Positions 44,543-53,058 of a stretch of DNA of 53,322 nucleotides are shown piece after piece. Source of the DNA: Spirochaetales bacterium (GTDB lineage Bacteria; Spirochaetota; Spirochaetia; DSM-27196; Alkalispirochaetaceae); contig JANQHT010000071.1 of assembly GCA_028282545.1 (NCBI GenBank), positions 1-53,322 on the forward strand. The letters are read 5' to 3'. The position numbers and the translations under genes are program-made. The notes beneath the pieces were generated by a model. The model made no database searches. It saw only the letters and a program-made list of their open reading frames with translations, and had not been told where the DNA came from. The first letter of the stretch is position 1, and every line of letters starts with the position of its first letter.

Positions 44543-45535
44543 ATGAAGAAATTTATCAACCAATACGACGACATGATCGAAGAGATGCTCGAGGGGTATG
44601 TTGCGGCCAACGCCGATCTCGTCGAACGTCGACACGAACGCGTCATCACGCGCGTCGGAGCCCCGTTCCAGAAAAAGGTCGGTCTTGTTACCGGCGGCGG
44701 ATCCGGTCACAAGCCGGCCCTCATTGGCTACCTCGGCGAGGGCATGATGGATACGGTCGCGGTGGGGAACATTTTCGCCGCCCCGGGCGCGCAAATCTGT
44801 TACGACGCAATCAAGGCGGCCGATAGTGGCGAGGGCGTTCTCGTATGTATCGGCAACTACTCCGGCGACTTGATGAATTTTGGGGCGGCCGTAGACATGC
44901 TCAAAGACGAGGGACACAAGATCGAGACGGTTGTCGTCAACGACGACGTCGCGTCCGCTCCCGTGGACAACATGGACAACCGTCGGGGGGTTGCGGGTGA
45001 GATCATCCTCTGGAAGGTCGTCGGCGCGATGGCGAAACAGGGTGCAACCCTCGATGAGATGAAACGGGTTGGGGATCAGGTCGTCTTCAATACGAGAAGT
45101 CTGGGTGTTGCGCACACTCCCTGCATCATGCCCTCGTCCGGCAAACCCAGTTTCGAGATCGGACCGGACGAAATGGAAATCGGTGTCGGCCACCACGGTG
45201 AACCCGGTATCGAGCGGGTAAAGATGATGCCGGCCGATGAGATTACGTCGCTGCTGATGGAAAAAATTCTCGTAGACTTGCCGTTCAAGTCCGGCGACGA
45301 GGTATCGGTCATTGTAAACGGGCTCGGCTCCACTGCCTTACTTGAGATGTACATCGTCTATCGAAAGGTTGCTGAGATTCTCAAGGAAAAAGGGATCAGC
45401 GCCCACAAGATCTGGGTGGGTGAGTACTTCACCTCAATGGAGATGGGCGGATTCTCGATCACCCTCACACAACTCGACGATGGGATGAAGAAGGCAATCG
45501 ACGTACCGGTTAACGCGGTCCATTTCAAAGGGTAG
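44543..45535 (+). CDS. DhaK-like ketose kinase subunit
   Basis: This 330-aa protein matches DhaK, the substrate-binding subunit of dihydroxyacetone kinases. 'VTGGGSGHKPALIGYLG' (about residues 49-65) is its nucleotide-like loop and 'GVGHHGEPG' (about 215) carries the histidine that binds the ketose through a covalent hemiaminal. ATG 44543 has GGGAGG upstream; an in-frame start at 44438 would overlap the epimerase. No DhaM gene is present, so the pair probably uses ATP, as do DhaKL-like erythrulose and apulose kinases. Confidence 0.9.
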   Translation: MKKFINQYDDMIEEMLEGYVAANADLVERRHERVITRVGAPFQKKVGLVTGGGSGHKPALIGYLGEGMMDTVAVGNIFAAPGAQICYDAIKAADSGEGVLVCIGNYSGDLMNFGAAVDMLKDEGHKIETVVVNDDVASAPVDNMDNRRGVAGEIILWKVVGAMAKQGATLDEMKRVGDQVVFNTRSLGVAHTPCIMPSSGKPSFEIGPDEMEIGVGHHGEPGIERVKMMPADEITSLLMEKILVDLPFKSGDEVSVIVNGLGSTALLEMYIVYRKVAEILKEKGISAHKIWVGEYFTSMEMGGFSITLTQLDDGMKKAIDVPVNAVHFKG

Positions 45536-45545
45536 GGATGTGGGG

Positions 45546-46190
45546 ATGCCTGAGACGATTGATTTCGAACGAGTGCTCTCGTCGCTGCAGGCCGCAGCAG
45601 AGAAGCTTCGTTCCCAAAAAGACTACTTCAATGATCTCGATTCACAGATCGGAGACTCGGACCATGGGGACAGTATCGACTCCACGTTCAAGAAGGTCCT
45701 CGAAAGCCTTGAGAGCTACGATACTTCCAAACGCGACATCGGAGGACTCCTGAAGGTGATCGGCCGGGGGATAATTCTTTCCGGCGGCGCGGCGATGGGT
45801 CCCCTCTATGGATCGGGGTTCTTTGAGGCGGGCAATGCGGCAGGCGGCGCGGCGGTGATTCACGTTGAAGAACTCGTGGCAATGATGCGCGGGTTCGTTG
45901 CCGGGATTGAGAAGCGCGGCGGCGTGAAACTCGGCGAAAAGACGATGTTTGACACGGTTGTGCCCGCTGTGGACGCTCTCGCAACAGCCGTCGAATCGGG
46001 CGAGCCGCTGCGTGAAGCGATGAACAAGGCGTCGGCCGCGGCCGAATCGGGGATGCAATCAACGAAGGAGATGCACTCGAAGCGCGGCCGCTCCAGCCGA
46101 CTTGGAGACCGGAGCGTTGGCTACGTGGACCCCGGATCGGCGTCGATGTTCGTTTTCCTCTCAGCCTTTTTCGAATCACTCGTCACTTAA
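45546..46190 (+). CDS. DhaL-like kinase subunit
   Basis: This 214-aa helical protein has 'IGDSDHGDSID' (residues about 33-43), whose aspartates hold the Mg-ADP/ATP in DhaL. 'SGGAAMGPLYGSGF' and 'GDRSVGYVDPGSAS' are also present. It transfers phosphate to the ketose bound by the DhaK-like partner. The start at 45546 is preferred; GTG 45540 is an alternative. It follows DhaK after 10 bases and is separated from the transporter genes by 117 bases. Confidence 0.9.
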   Translation: MPETIDFERVLSSLQAAAEKLRSQKDYFNDLDSQIGDSDHGDSIDSTFKKVLESLESYDTSKRDIGGLLKVIGRGIILSGGAAMGPLYGSGFFEAGNAAGGAAVIHVEELVAMMRGFVAGIEKRGGVKLGEKTMFDTVVPAVDALATAVESGEPLREAMNKASAAAESGMQSTKEMHSKRGRSSRLGDRSVGYVDPGSASMFVFLSAFFESLVT

Positions 46191-46307
46191 AACTACAACC
46201 AGTCCGAAAGGGAGGCGGAGTATGGCCTGATTGAGTGACCGGCGCACAGTCAAAACTATCATTGGCGCGCGGTAGGACGCGTCGAAAAAAAAGAACGGAG
46301 GTGTCAA

Positions 46308-47318
46308 ATGAAAAAGATGTTCAAAATTCTCGTCGCAATCCTCGTGGCGATTGCAATGATCGGATTGATGGGCTGTGGGGGTGCCGCCGAGGAATCGGCA
46401 GCGGCAGAAACGGCTACGGAAGATAGCGGATCCAGCCGGCTCAAGGATGAGTATCGATTCGTGATGATCCCGATCCTGGCACAGGCGTGGTTTGACATCG
46501 TGTATGAAGCGTCCGAGCGCTCGGCGGAGATATTGGGATCCGCACTTGGTACCGAGATTGTGATCGACTATCAGGCCGCGCAGGAGGCGGACATCGTGGC
46601 ACAAAACGAACTGTTGGAGCGCGCAATCGCCACGCAGCCGGACGGAATCGCGATCGATCCGATCGATATCGAGTCTCAGCTGCCGATCATTCAGGAAGCG
46701 CGTGATCGTGGCATCCCGGTGGTCATGTACGCGGCAATTGCCCCTGAGGGGGAGCTCATTCCTCACATCGGTAACAACTTTTACGAACAAGGCATGGCCG
46801 CGGCCAATGCGATTCTCGAGCGGATCAATTACGAAGGGAAGATCGCGATCATCCACGGTGTTCCGACCAATACACCGCACGCTGATCGATTCCAGGCGTA
46901 CCAGGATCGGTTTGCCGAGTTGCCGGATGTAGAAGTAGTTGCTACGGCGTTTGACTACGACGATATCGAGATTGCTCAGCGGGAAGCAGCGGCGATCCTG
47001 TCGGCGCATCCTGATCTAGACGCGTTCGCCGTGTGCGATGCTGCGGGACCCGTTGGTGTTGGGTACGCGCTGCGCGAAGCCGGTCGCGTCGGTGAGGTGC
47101 AGTACGTGGGAATCGACGATCTACCGCAACTCCAGGAACTGATGCGCGAAGGCGTTCTGGATCTGTCGGTTGCGACCAAGCCGAACAACATCGGCGAGTG
47201 GGTGACCATATCGCTCATGATGTCCAATCTCGGATTGGACCCGGTCATCTGGTATGACACGAAGTACGGGCTCCTGACGCCGGACATGGTTGCCGACGGA
47301 AACATCCGCGGATTCTGA
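46308..47318 (+). CDS. Sugar ABC transporter substrate-binding lipoprotein (RbsB-like)
   Basis: This 336-aa protein begins with a lipoprotein signal peptide ending in the lipobox 'LMGC' (cysteine at about 23), so it is anchored to the membrane. The body matches periplasmic-binding-protein family 4 (LacI/RbsB-like): 'QAAQEADIVAQNELLERAI' and 'PDGIAIDPID' are recognisable blocks. It captures the pathway sugar for the RbsA/RbsC-like proteins encoded after it. GGAGGTG lies just upstream of the ATG. A long inverted repeat follows the gene. Confidence 0.9.
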   Translation: MKKMFKILVAILVAIAMIGLMGCGGAAEESAAAETATEDSGSSRLKDEYRFVMIPILAQAWFDIVYEASERSAEILGSALGTEIVIDYQAAQEADIVAQNELLERAIATQPDGIAIDPIDIESQLPIIQEARDRGIPVVMYAAIAPEGELIPHIGNNFYEQGMAAANAILERINYEGKIAIIHGVPTNTPHADRFQAYQDRFAELPDVEVVATAFDYDDIEIAQREAAAILSAHPDLDAFAVCDAAGPVGVGYALREAGRVGEVQYVGIDDLPQLQELMREGVLDLSVATKPNNIGEWVTISLMMSNLGLDPVIWYDTKYGLLTPDMVADGNIRGF

Positions 47319-47334
47319 TCCAAGGTAAATCTAC

Positions 47335-47398
47335 GAGGGCTTGCTTTGTATCGAAGCGTTTGTATCCAGAAGTACGCGTTCTGAACGTGCAAGCCCTC
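47335..47398 (+). other. Long-loop hairpin between binding-protein and ATPase genes
   Basis: GAGGGCTTGC (47335-47344) and GCAAGCCCTC (47389-47398) form a perfect 10-bp stem with a 44-base interior. No T-run follows, so it is likely an mRNA-stabilising or attenuating structure that lets binding protein be made in excess. The importer operon at 2944 has a comparable hairpin in the same place relative to its binding-protein gene. Confidence 0.6.
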
Positions 47399-47430
47399 TC
47401 ATTTGAACAAAAAACCAAGGTGCTTTTGCC

Positions 47431-48921
47431 ATGCATCTGTTAGAAGCGGTAAACATCACGAAGCGATTCCCCGGCGTCTTGGCGCTCAACGGAGTCGATT
47501 TGAAAGTCGGCGAAGGCGAAATCCACTGTGTCGTCGGAGAGAACGGAGCGGGCAAGAGCACGCTTGTTAAGGTACTCACTGGTTTGTATCGCGCCGAGGA
47601 GGGGGAACTCTCGATCGGTGGAACGAACATCAACGTGCATACGCAACACTTGACGAAAGCGGTCGCCTACGTGCCCCAGGAACTCGACCTGTTCGTCAAC
47701 ATGACGGTGACCGAGAACCTGTTTGTGCCGTTCCGGTCCAAAGACCGGGCGGGCGGATTGTTTCGACGTAAACCTCTGCAACGCAAAGCACAGGTGATCA
47801 TTGACAAACTTGATATGAACGTTCGTCCCACGGATGTCGTCAAAAATATACCCGTATCCGATCAACAGCTACTGCAGGTGGGGCGTGCGCTCGCGATCGA
47901 AGACGCGAGAATCATCATTCTTGATGAGCCGACAACATCACTTACGAAAGAAGAAACGCGGCGGTTATTCTCCGTCATCCGGAAGCTAAAAGAGCAGCGG
48001 AAATCGATCATATTCATCACACACAAACTCGATGAGATTTTCGCGATTGGAGACGTGGTGAGCGTGCTGCGAAACGGAGAGTTGGTCGGGTACGCTCCGC
48101 TACCGGAGGTCGATTACGACTGGATCATCAAAAAAATGTCAGGGAAAGAACTCGACATGACCAAGCGCTATCGCCCTACCAAACCACCTGGGGAGATCCT
48201 CCTTGATGTCGCGAACCTGTCGGGGCCCGGATTCTCAAACGTGTCGTTCACGCTCCGTGAAGGCGAGGTGCTTGGTTTCGCCGGGCTGGTCGGTGCCGGC
48301 CGGTCAGAGATCATGCAGGCGCTGTTCGGCTATCTGCCGGCGAAGTCAGGCGAGGTTCACCTTTTCGGAAAACCGTATCGAATGGGATCAACTGCGAACG
48401 CGATTCGCCAGGGGTTGGTATACCTCACTGAAGAACGTCGTTCGTTTGGCATATTCCCGTACCTCAGCGTTCGTACCAACATCGGTGTCGTTCTTCCAAG
48501 AAAAACCGCCAGATGGGGTGTGATATCCCGCCAGTGGGAGAACCGGATATCACAAAAAGTGATGACTGAATACGACGTAAAAGCACCATCCACCGAGACG
48601 CTCATCCGAAACCTCAGCGGTGGGAATCAACAAAAGGTCCTGATCGGAAGGTCGATGGAAGCAGAGCCGAGGGTGCTCATTTTCGACGAACCAACCAAAG
48701 GAATCGACGTCAAAACGAAGGCGGATATCTACAACCTCATGAAGAGACTCGCTGAAGACCAGCGTGTCGGAATCATCCTCGTTTCCTCGGAGATTGAGGA
48801 GATCCTCCGATGCGCAAATCGCGTGGTGTCTATCTATCAAGGGACAGTCGTCGGAGAGAACGATATCGGCTACTTGAACGCCGAGAAAATCGTGAGCTCG
48901 ATCATAGGGGTGAACCGATGA
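47431..48921 (+). CDS. Sugar ABC transporter ATPase, RbsA-like (two ABC domains)
   Basis: This 496-aa protein has two fused nucleotide-binding domains. The first has an intact Walker A 'GENGAGKST' and Walker B 'IIILDEPTTSLT'. The second has the usual degenerate Walker A 'GLVGAGRSE', with the signature 'LSGGNQQKV' and Walker B 'VLIFDEPTKGID'. This is the RbsA/MglA/AraG type. It powers uptake with the permease gene that overlaps its stop by 4 bases (ATGA). Confidence 0.93.
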   Translation: MHLLEAVNITKRFPGVLALNGVDLKVGEGEIHCVVGENGAGKSTLVKVLTGLYRAEEGELSIGGTNINVHTQHLTKAVAYVPQELDLFVNMTVTENLFVPFRSKDRAGGLFRRKPLQRKAQVIIDKLDMNVRPTDVVKNIPVSDQQLLQVGRALAIEDARIIILDEPTTSLTKEETRRLFSVIRKLKEQRKSIIFITHKLDEIFAIGDVVSVLRNGELVGYAPLPEVDYDWIIKKMSGKELDMTKRYRPTKPPGEILLDVANLSGPGFSNVSFTLREGEVLGFAGLVGAGRSEIMQALFGYLPAKSGEVHLFGKPYRMGSTANAIRQGLVYLTEERRSFGIFPYLSVRTNIGVVLPRKTARWGVISRQWENRISQKVMTEYDVKAPSTETLIRNLSGGNQQKVLIGRSMEAEPRVLIFDEPTKGIDVKTKADIYNLMKRLAEDQRVGIILVSSEIEEILRCANRVVSIYQGTVVGENDIGYLNAEKIVSSIIGVNR

Positions 48922-49922
48922 ACGCGAAAACCAACGAATCTTTACACCGTCTCCGTGCTTTCCTTGTGAGGCTCCGGTCTGCCTGGAAAGCGTGGCCGGG
49001 AAGCCAACTTGGTTCGCTGACGCTCGTGCTCGGAGTCATCATATTTGTTTCGTCACTTATTTCGCCGCAGTTTCTCACTCCGTACAACATCACGATCGTG
49101 CTCCGATCGCTCGCGTTCGTTGGCATCGTGTCGCTCGCACAGGGGTTGCTCCTCTTGGTAGGTGACATCGACGCTTCGATCGGCGCGATAGCGGGACTCG
49201 GCGCGGTTATCTCCGCGTTTTTTATGGTGAAGTTTGGAGTTGACCCTCATGTCTCGCTTCTTCTCGGTATCGTTGCCGGAGCGCTTCTGGGGGCGTTCAA
49301 TGGTCTGTTGATTACTGCATTTCGTCTCACCGCGCTCGTTCTCACAATCGGAATGCTGACGGCGTACAACGGTCTCAACCTCGCGATTACCGAGGGACGA
49401 ACGATAACCGGGTTTCCCTCCAACGTAACCGTGTACGGCCAGGGATCGCTCTTCGGATTCCCAATTCCGGCGCTTTTTCTTCTGGGCGTATATGCCCTCG
49501 TATGGTTTATCACCAAAACAACTGTGTTCGGACGCAACATGTACGCGATCGGAAACAGCATTGAAGCCGCCAAGATGGTCGGCATACGGACGCAGCGAAC
49601 CCGCATCATCACCTACGCTCTATCCGGTGGACTCGCCGGACTGGCCGGAATCCTGATGAGCCTGCGCATTGCCTCCGCTCAGCCCTCAATCGGCGCGATC
49701 TGGTTGTTGCCGTCGATCGCCGGCCCGGTGATCGGGGGAATAGCGATTACCGGCGGTATCGGAAGCGTGACAGGAGCTCTGATCGGCGGGGCAATCATGG
49801 GTGTGATCGCAAACATCGTCGTGCTCGGTGGTGTAAGCCTCTACTGGCAGCAGGTAATCAACGGCGGGATCGTTGTGATGGCAATCGTATTTGACTCACT
49901 GTCACGCCGGACCAAGGTGTAA
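48918..49922 (+). CDS. Sugar ABC transporter permease, RbsC-like
   Basis: This 334-aa permease has about nine to ten membrane helices and the family blocks 'LLLLVGDIDASIGAIAGL', 'GRNMYAIGNSIEAAKMVGI' and 'GGIGSVTGALIGGAIMGV'. ATG 48918 shares ATGA with the RbsA stop, which fixes the start. It completes a three-gene importer with the RbsB-like and RbsA-like genes. Confidence 0.92.
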   Translation: MNAKTNESLHRLRAFLVRLRSAWKAWPGSQLGSLTLVLGVIIFVSSLISPQFLTPYNITIVLRSLAFVGIVSLAQGLLLLVGDIDASIGAIAGLGAVISAFFMVKFGVDPHVSLLLGIVAGALLGAFNGLLITAFRLTALVLTIGMLTAYNGLNLAITEGRTITGFPSNVTVYGQGSLFGFPIPALFLLGVYALVWFITKTTVFGRNMYAIGNSIEAAKMVGIRTQRTRIITYALSGGLAGLAGILMSLRIASAQPSIGAIWLLPSIAGPVIGGIAITGGIGSVTGALIGGAIMGVIANIVVLGGVSLYWQQVINGGIVVMAIVFDSLSRRTKV

Positions 49923-49952
49923 GCGAGCACGGCTATCGATAGCGAGGCAACG

Positions 49953-50480
49953 ATGAATCAAATAGACGTCGAAGCAAACGGACGATTTCCGTTCTTATCC
50001 AACGGCGTTACCCAGATCGCCTGGGTAGTGGAAGACCTGGAAAAATCGGTCGAGGCGTTTCACGAGTTCACCGGAATTGGTCCATGGCATTTCTATCGGT
50101 ACGGTCGCGCAATGCTTCACACGATGAAGCGTCACGGCGAAGAAAGCGACTACGAGCTCCTGGCCGCAGTCGCTAACGCGGGACACACGCGGTTCGAGCT
50201 TATTCAACCGGTCCACGGGGATACAATTTTCGCGGAGTTTGTCGAGCAACACGGATTTGGAGGTATCCAGCATCTTGGGTTGGCCGTTCACGACATGGAG
50301 ACGGCGCTGAAACATGTACGGGCTGCCGGAATCTGCGTCACGATGGAGGGTGGAGGACACGGCGTCGACGGCGATGGATACTTTGCGTACCTGGATACGG
50401 AGGGGATTCTCGGCGTCACGCTGGAACTGATGGAGCGACCCAAGCAGCGACGCAAACCGTATAAAGTTTTTCCGGAATGA
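49953..50480 (+). CDS. VOC family protein (glyoxalase/dioxygenase superfamily)
   Basis: This 175-aa protein has two VOC modules. The metal ligands are probably Gln/Glu in 'TQIAWVVEDLEKSVEAF' and 'FELIQP' of module one, and His and Glu in 'QHLGLAVHDME' and 'VTLELME' of module two. It resembles lactoylglutathione-lyase/methylmalonyl-epimerase-type proteins but not any one closely. Since it lies between the permease and the SorC regulator of this sugar operon, it may act on a ketose or its breakdown product. Exact reaction unknown. Confidence 0.8.
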   Translation: MNQIDVEANGRFPFLSNGVTQIAWVVEDLEKSVEAFHEFTGIGPWHFYRYGRAMLHTMKRHGEESDYELLAAVANAGHTRFELIQPVHGDTIFAEFVEQHGFGGIQHLGLAVHDMETALKHVRAAGICVTMEGGGHGVDGDGYFAYLDTEGILGVTLELMERPKQRRKPYKVFPE

Positions 50481-50526
50481 TGAAAATGCCTTGCTATTCG
50501 TTTCCGATCGCACGACTTTTCGTTGG

Positions 50527-51492
50527 ATGGTGGAGACAGTGACGGCGAGGGATTTTCGCAAAGATCTGATAATCGAAGCCGCGCGGCTGTACTACGTCGA
50601 AGGTCTCTCGCAACAGGACGTTGGCAAGCGCCTCAACATGGCGCGTTCCAACGTATCGAAACTGCTCAAGAGTGCGAGAGAGCAGGGAATCGTCGAAATC
50701 CGAATCGTAGAGCCGTCAACATCGATGGCACAACTTGAGTTCGGACTCAAGGAACGGTTCGACTTGCGGGACGTGCATGTCGTGATGACCGAGCGAACGT
50801 ACGACAAGACGCTCGTTTCGGTGGGGAAGCAGGCGGCGCACCAACTCGAAGACCAGCTTAGCCCGGGGATGCGCATTGCGATCAGTTGGGGAACTTCTTT
50901 GTTTCAGATGGTTGAGCATGTCCAGAATCTCACGACCGGAGGAGTTTCGGTTGTACAGCTACATGGAGGGATCGGTGCGCACAACCTGGAGATCGACGGC
51001 TGGGAACTGGCACGTCGCCTCTCGCGGAAACTTGGAGCCTCCATTCACATCGTTCATGCGCCGTTGATTGTGCGCTCGGAGGAACTTCGGGACCTTCTAG
51101 TGATCGACAAAAACGTCGCAGAAAGCATGGAACTGGCTGCGCACGCGGACATCGCGTTCCTTGGGATTGGGACGCCCGATCCGCGATACAGCGCGCTTGT
51201 TCGGGCCGGATACATCACGGATGAACAGTCAGACGAACTGAATCGAAACGGCGCGGAAGGAATGATCTGCGGTTATTTCTTTGATATCGACGGCACACCG
51301 ATCGACTCAGTTCTAAATCGGCGAGTCGTGGGTGTAGACCTTGAGAAACTAAAAACTATACCCAAACGAGTCGCCGTTGCCGCGGGTGAGCGAAAGGCGA
51401 TGGCCCTTCTGGGCGCAATCCGAGGTGGCTATGTGAATGGGCTCGTTGTGGATGAGTCGGCTGCCCGGCATCTCTTGCAGGCGTCGGGGTAG
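50527..51492 (+). CDS. SorC/DeoR-family sugar-binding transcriptional regulator
   Basis: This 321-aa protein has an N-terminal helix-turn-helix ('YYVEGLSQQDVGKRLNMARSNVSKLLKSA' in pieces, about 15-50). A C-terminal sugar-phosphate-binding domain of the SorC type includes 'ISWGTSLFQMV' and 'FLGIGTPDP'. It normally binds a sugar phosphate and regulates a nearby sugar operon, here probably the operon starting at 43674. The start is uncertain: ATG 50527 is preferred, GTG 50539 has GGTGGAG slightly too close, and a TTG at 50491 is also in frame. Confidence 0.87.
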   Translation: MVETVTARDFRKDLIIEAARLYYVEGLSQQDVGKRLNMARSNVSKLLKSAREQGIVEIRIVEPSTSMAQLEFGLKERFDLRDVHVVMTERTYDKTLVSVGKQAAHQLEDQLSPGMRIAISWGTSLFQMVEHVQNLTTGGVSVVQLHGGIGAHNLEIDGWELARRLSRKLGASIHIVHAPLIVRSEELRDLLVIDKNVAESMELAAHADIAFLGIGTPDPRYSALVRAGYITDEQSDELNRNGAEGMICGYFFDIDGTPIDSVLNRRVVGVDLEKLKTIPKRVAVAAGERKAMALLGAIRGGYVNGLVVDESAARHLLQASG

Positions 51493-51511
51493 GGGCAGGA
51501 GTCGAACCTAG

Positions 51512-51745
51512 GGCCACAAGGATACGGATGAGGTGTTCATCGTCCTGGAGGGACAGATGTCCATTGATTTCAGGGACGGCAGCGTGGAGCTCTCTGAAGG
51601 TGAGATGTTTATCGTGCCGAAGGGACGGGAACATAAACCGTACGCGGAACGGGAATGCAAAATCCTGCTGGTTGAACCAAGAGGGGTTGTCAATACCGGC
51701 GAGGCAGAGAGTGAACTGACGGCTGAAAGTGATATTTGGATTTGA
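51512..51745 (+). pseudogene. Truncated cupin domain protein
   Basis: The frame from 51512 encodes '[18 protein letters not shown]', '[18 protein letters not shown]' and '[10 protein letters not shown]', which is the common small cupin pattern. The beginning, including the first metal-binding histidines and beta strands, is missing and a TAG at 51509 blocks the frame. A GTG at 51533 could start a 70-aa form, but that would lack the core, so the gene is probably decayed. Confidence 0.65.
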
Positions 51746-52021
51746 CGGTTATGATCGGTCTGTAAATAAGGAACTGCCTGTGAGGTATTGCGGATAGTCA
51801 GAAAGCAGCAAAATGCCGGATTCCGAGACCAGGCAACCCAGGATAAAGCGTAGCGCCCACGTAATAGGGTCAAAACACTCAAGTCGGTCCGTACGTTGAC
51901 ATCACGTGTTTTTCATCTTGTTTTTTAATAGTCAAAATATTAATTTTTAGCAATAGAAATATTGCCGTTCCTTATGTGACGGAGTCGGTGGAGCCCCGAG
52001 TAAATGGGGAAGGAGAGCACG
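51746..52021 (+). promoter_or_regulatory. Non-coding region with AT-rich promoter of the alpha/beta hydrolase
   Basis: No gene is seen. Bases 51900-51975 are strongly AT-rich. They hold a possible promoter: TTGTTT at 51918-51923, a 17-base spacer, TAATTT at 51941-51946. A small CCCC-GGGG hairpin and AAGGAGAG (52010-52017) lead into the hydrolase start at 52022. Confidence 0.4.
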
Positions 52022-52849
52022 ATGAAGCAGTTTGTTCCGCTACGCGGGGGACGCATCGCCTATCAAACGTACGGCGACGGAGCGCAGGACATGATCGTGT
52101 TTCACGGGCTCACGGGAAGCTCGTGGCTCGACGCTGAGTGGGTCGAGGCGATTGAGGACGCCGATGTACGCTGCATCGTATTGGAACGTCCCGGCTACGG
52201 TGACTCGTCGCCGATCGAAATGGACCACGTCGCTGACTGGTGTGTGCTGTTCGGGCCGATCGTTGCCGCGTTGGGTATTACCAATGCTATCGCGGTGGGC
52301 TGCTCCGCGGGCGCGGTGTACGCCTATGCAAGCGCCTTCGCGGATCCCGATGCGATCGGCGAGGTGTGGATTCTTGACGGTGTTCCTGCGGTATATCTGG
52401 ATCGCGTCATACGGCATTACTCCGTGGAGGGGCGCGAAGCGTATGCGAAGTTTCTTAACGGTGCACGCACGGAGATACAGGACTACTACGCCACCGGTCT
52501 GGATGAATTTCTCGCAACGCTCCCGCCGGACGCCGATCCCTATCTACGCAACACGCTCACCGACGCACGCGCCAATCACTGCTTCGGCCCAGCACAGGAG
52601 AGCCGCTTACAGATCACACCGTGGGGCTTCGATCCTGCGAATATCGGTCAACGAGTGACGCTATGGCACGCCGAGGGTGATACGATGGTACCCTTCGCCG
52701 GTGCCGAGGAGATGGCGGAGATCCTCAAGGACGCCACCCTCCTCACCGCCGATCCGACGCTCTTCGGCGCGAACGACTCGGATTTGGATGTACACATCGG
52801 AAGCATATCACACGGATTTCTGCAGTTGCTCGGCCGGATCGAGACGTAG
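52022..52849 (+). CDS. Alpha/beta hydrolase
   Basis: This 275-aa enzyme of the alpha/beta-hydrolase fold has the oxyanion loop 'FHGLTGSS' (about 28-35), the nucleophile elbow 'GCSAG' (serine about 93), the acid in 'AEGDTMVPF' and the histidine in 'SISHGFL'. It should hydrolyse an ester, amide or similar bond; the substrate is unknown. The start at 52022 is chosen because AAGGAGAG sits 4-10 bases upstream; the in-frame ATG 52004 lies before that site. No signal peptide. Confidence 0.85.
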   Translation: MKQFVPLRGGRIAYQTYGDGAQDMIVFHGLTGSSWLDAEWVEAIEDADVRCIVLERPGYGDSSPIEMDHVADWCVLFGPIVAALGITNAIAVGCSAGAVYAYASAFADPDAIGEVWILDGVPAVYLDRVIRHYSVEGREAYAKFLNGARTEIQDYYATGLDEFLATLPPDADPYLRNTLTDARANHCFGPAQESRLQITPWGFDPANIGQRVTLWHAEGDTMVPFAGAEEMAEILKDATLLTADPTLFGANDSDLDVHIGSISHGFLQLLGRIET

Positions 52850-53058
52850 CGGACGGCCAGGGTGTTGAAAGCGATCCAATACTCCTCCTCGCTTTCGCCG
52901 TTCATATCGAGGGCAAACCACTCCTTGATCTGTTCTTCTCCCCCAAATTCCTGGGAAAAACGGTTCAGATACGAATCCTGTCGGGAGATGACATCGTAGC
53001 TCCGGTATCGGCCAATCGATCTTGCCTCAGTCAGGACGGCGCCCGATCCATCTCCCAC
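52648..53058 (-). CDS. Hypothetical protein, probably with a displaced C-terminus
   Basis: The frame starts at ATG 53058 inside the end of the GNAT gene. Its first 70 codons (to about 52850) have a natural protein composition ('DSYLNRFSQEFGGEEQIKEW', 'ALDMNGESEEEYWIAFNTLA'). The remaining codons run antisense through the alpha/beta-hydrolase gene and are shadow-like. I think it is a gene whose 3' end was lost at the hydrolase junction, so the true product may be about 70 aa or decayed. No family recognised. Confidence 0.4.
   Translation of the reverse strand: MGDGSGAVLTEARSIGRYRSYDVISRQDSYLNRFSQEFGGEEQIKEWFALDMNGESEEEYWIAFNTLAVRYVSIRPSNCRNPCDMLPMCTSKSESFAPKSVGSAVRRVASLRISAISSAPAKGTIVSPSACHSVTR

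Noticed and set aside
51896-51901. TTGACA as a -35 box before the hydrolase
   Set aside because: No -10 hexamer at 16-18 bases; the TTGTTT/TAATTT pair downstream fits better.
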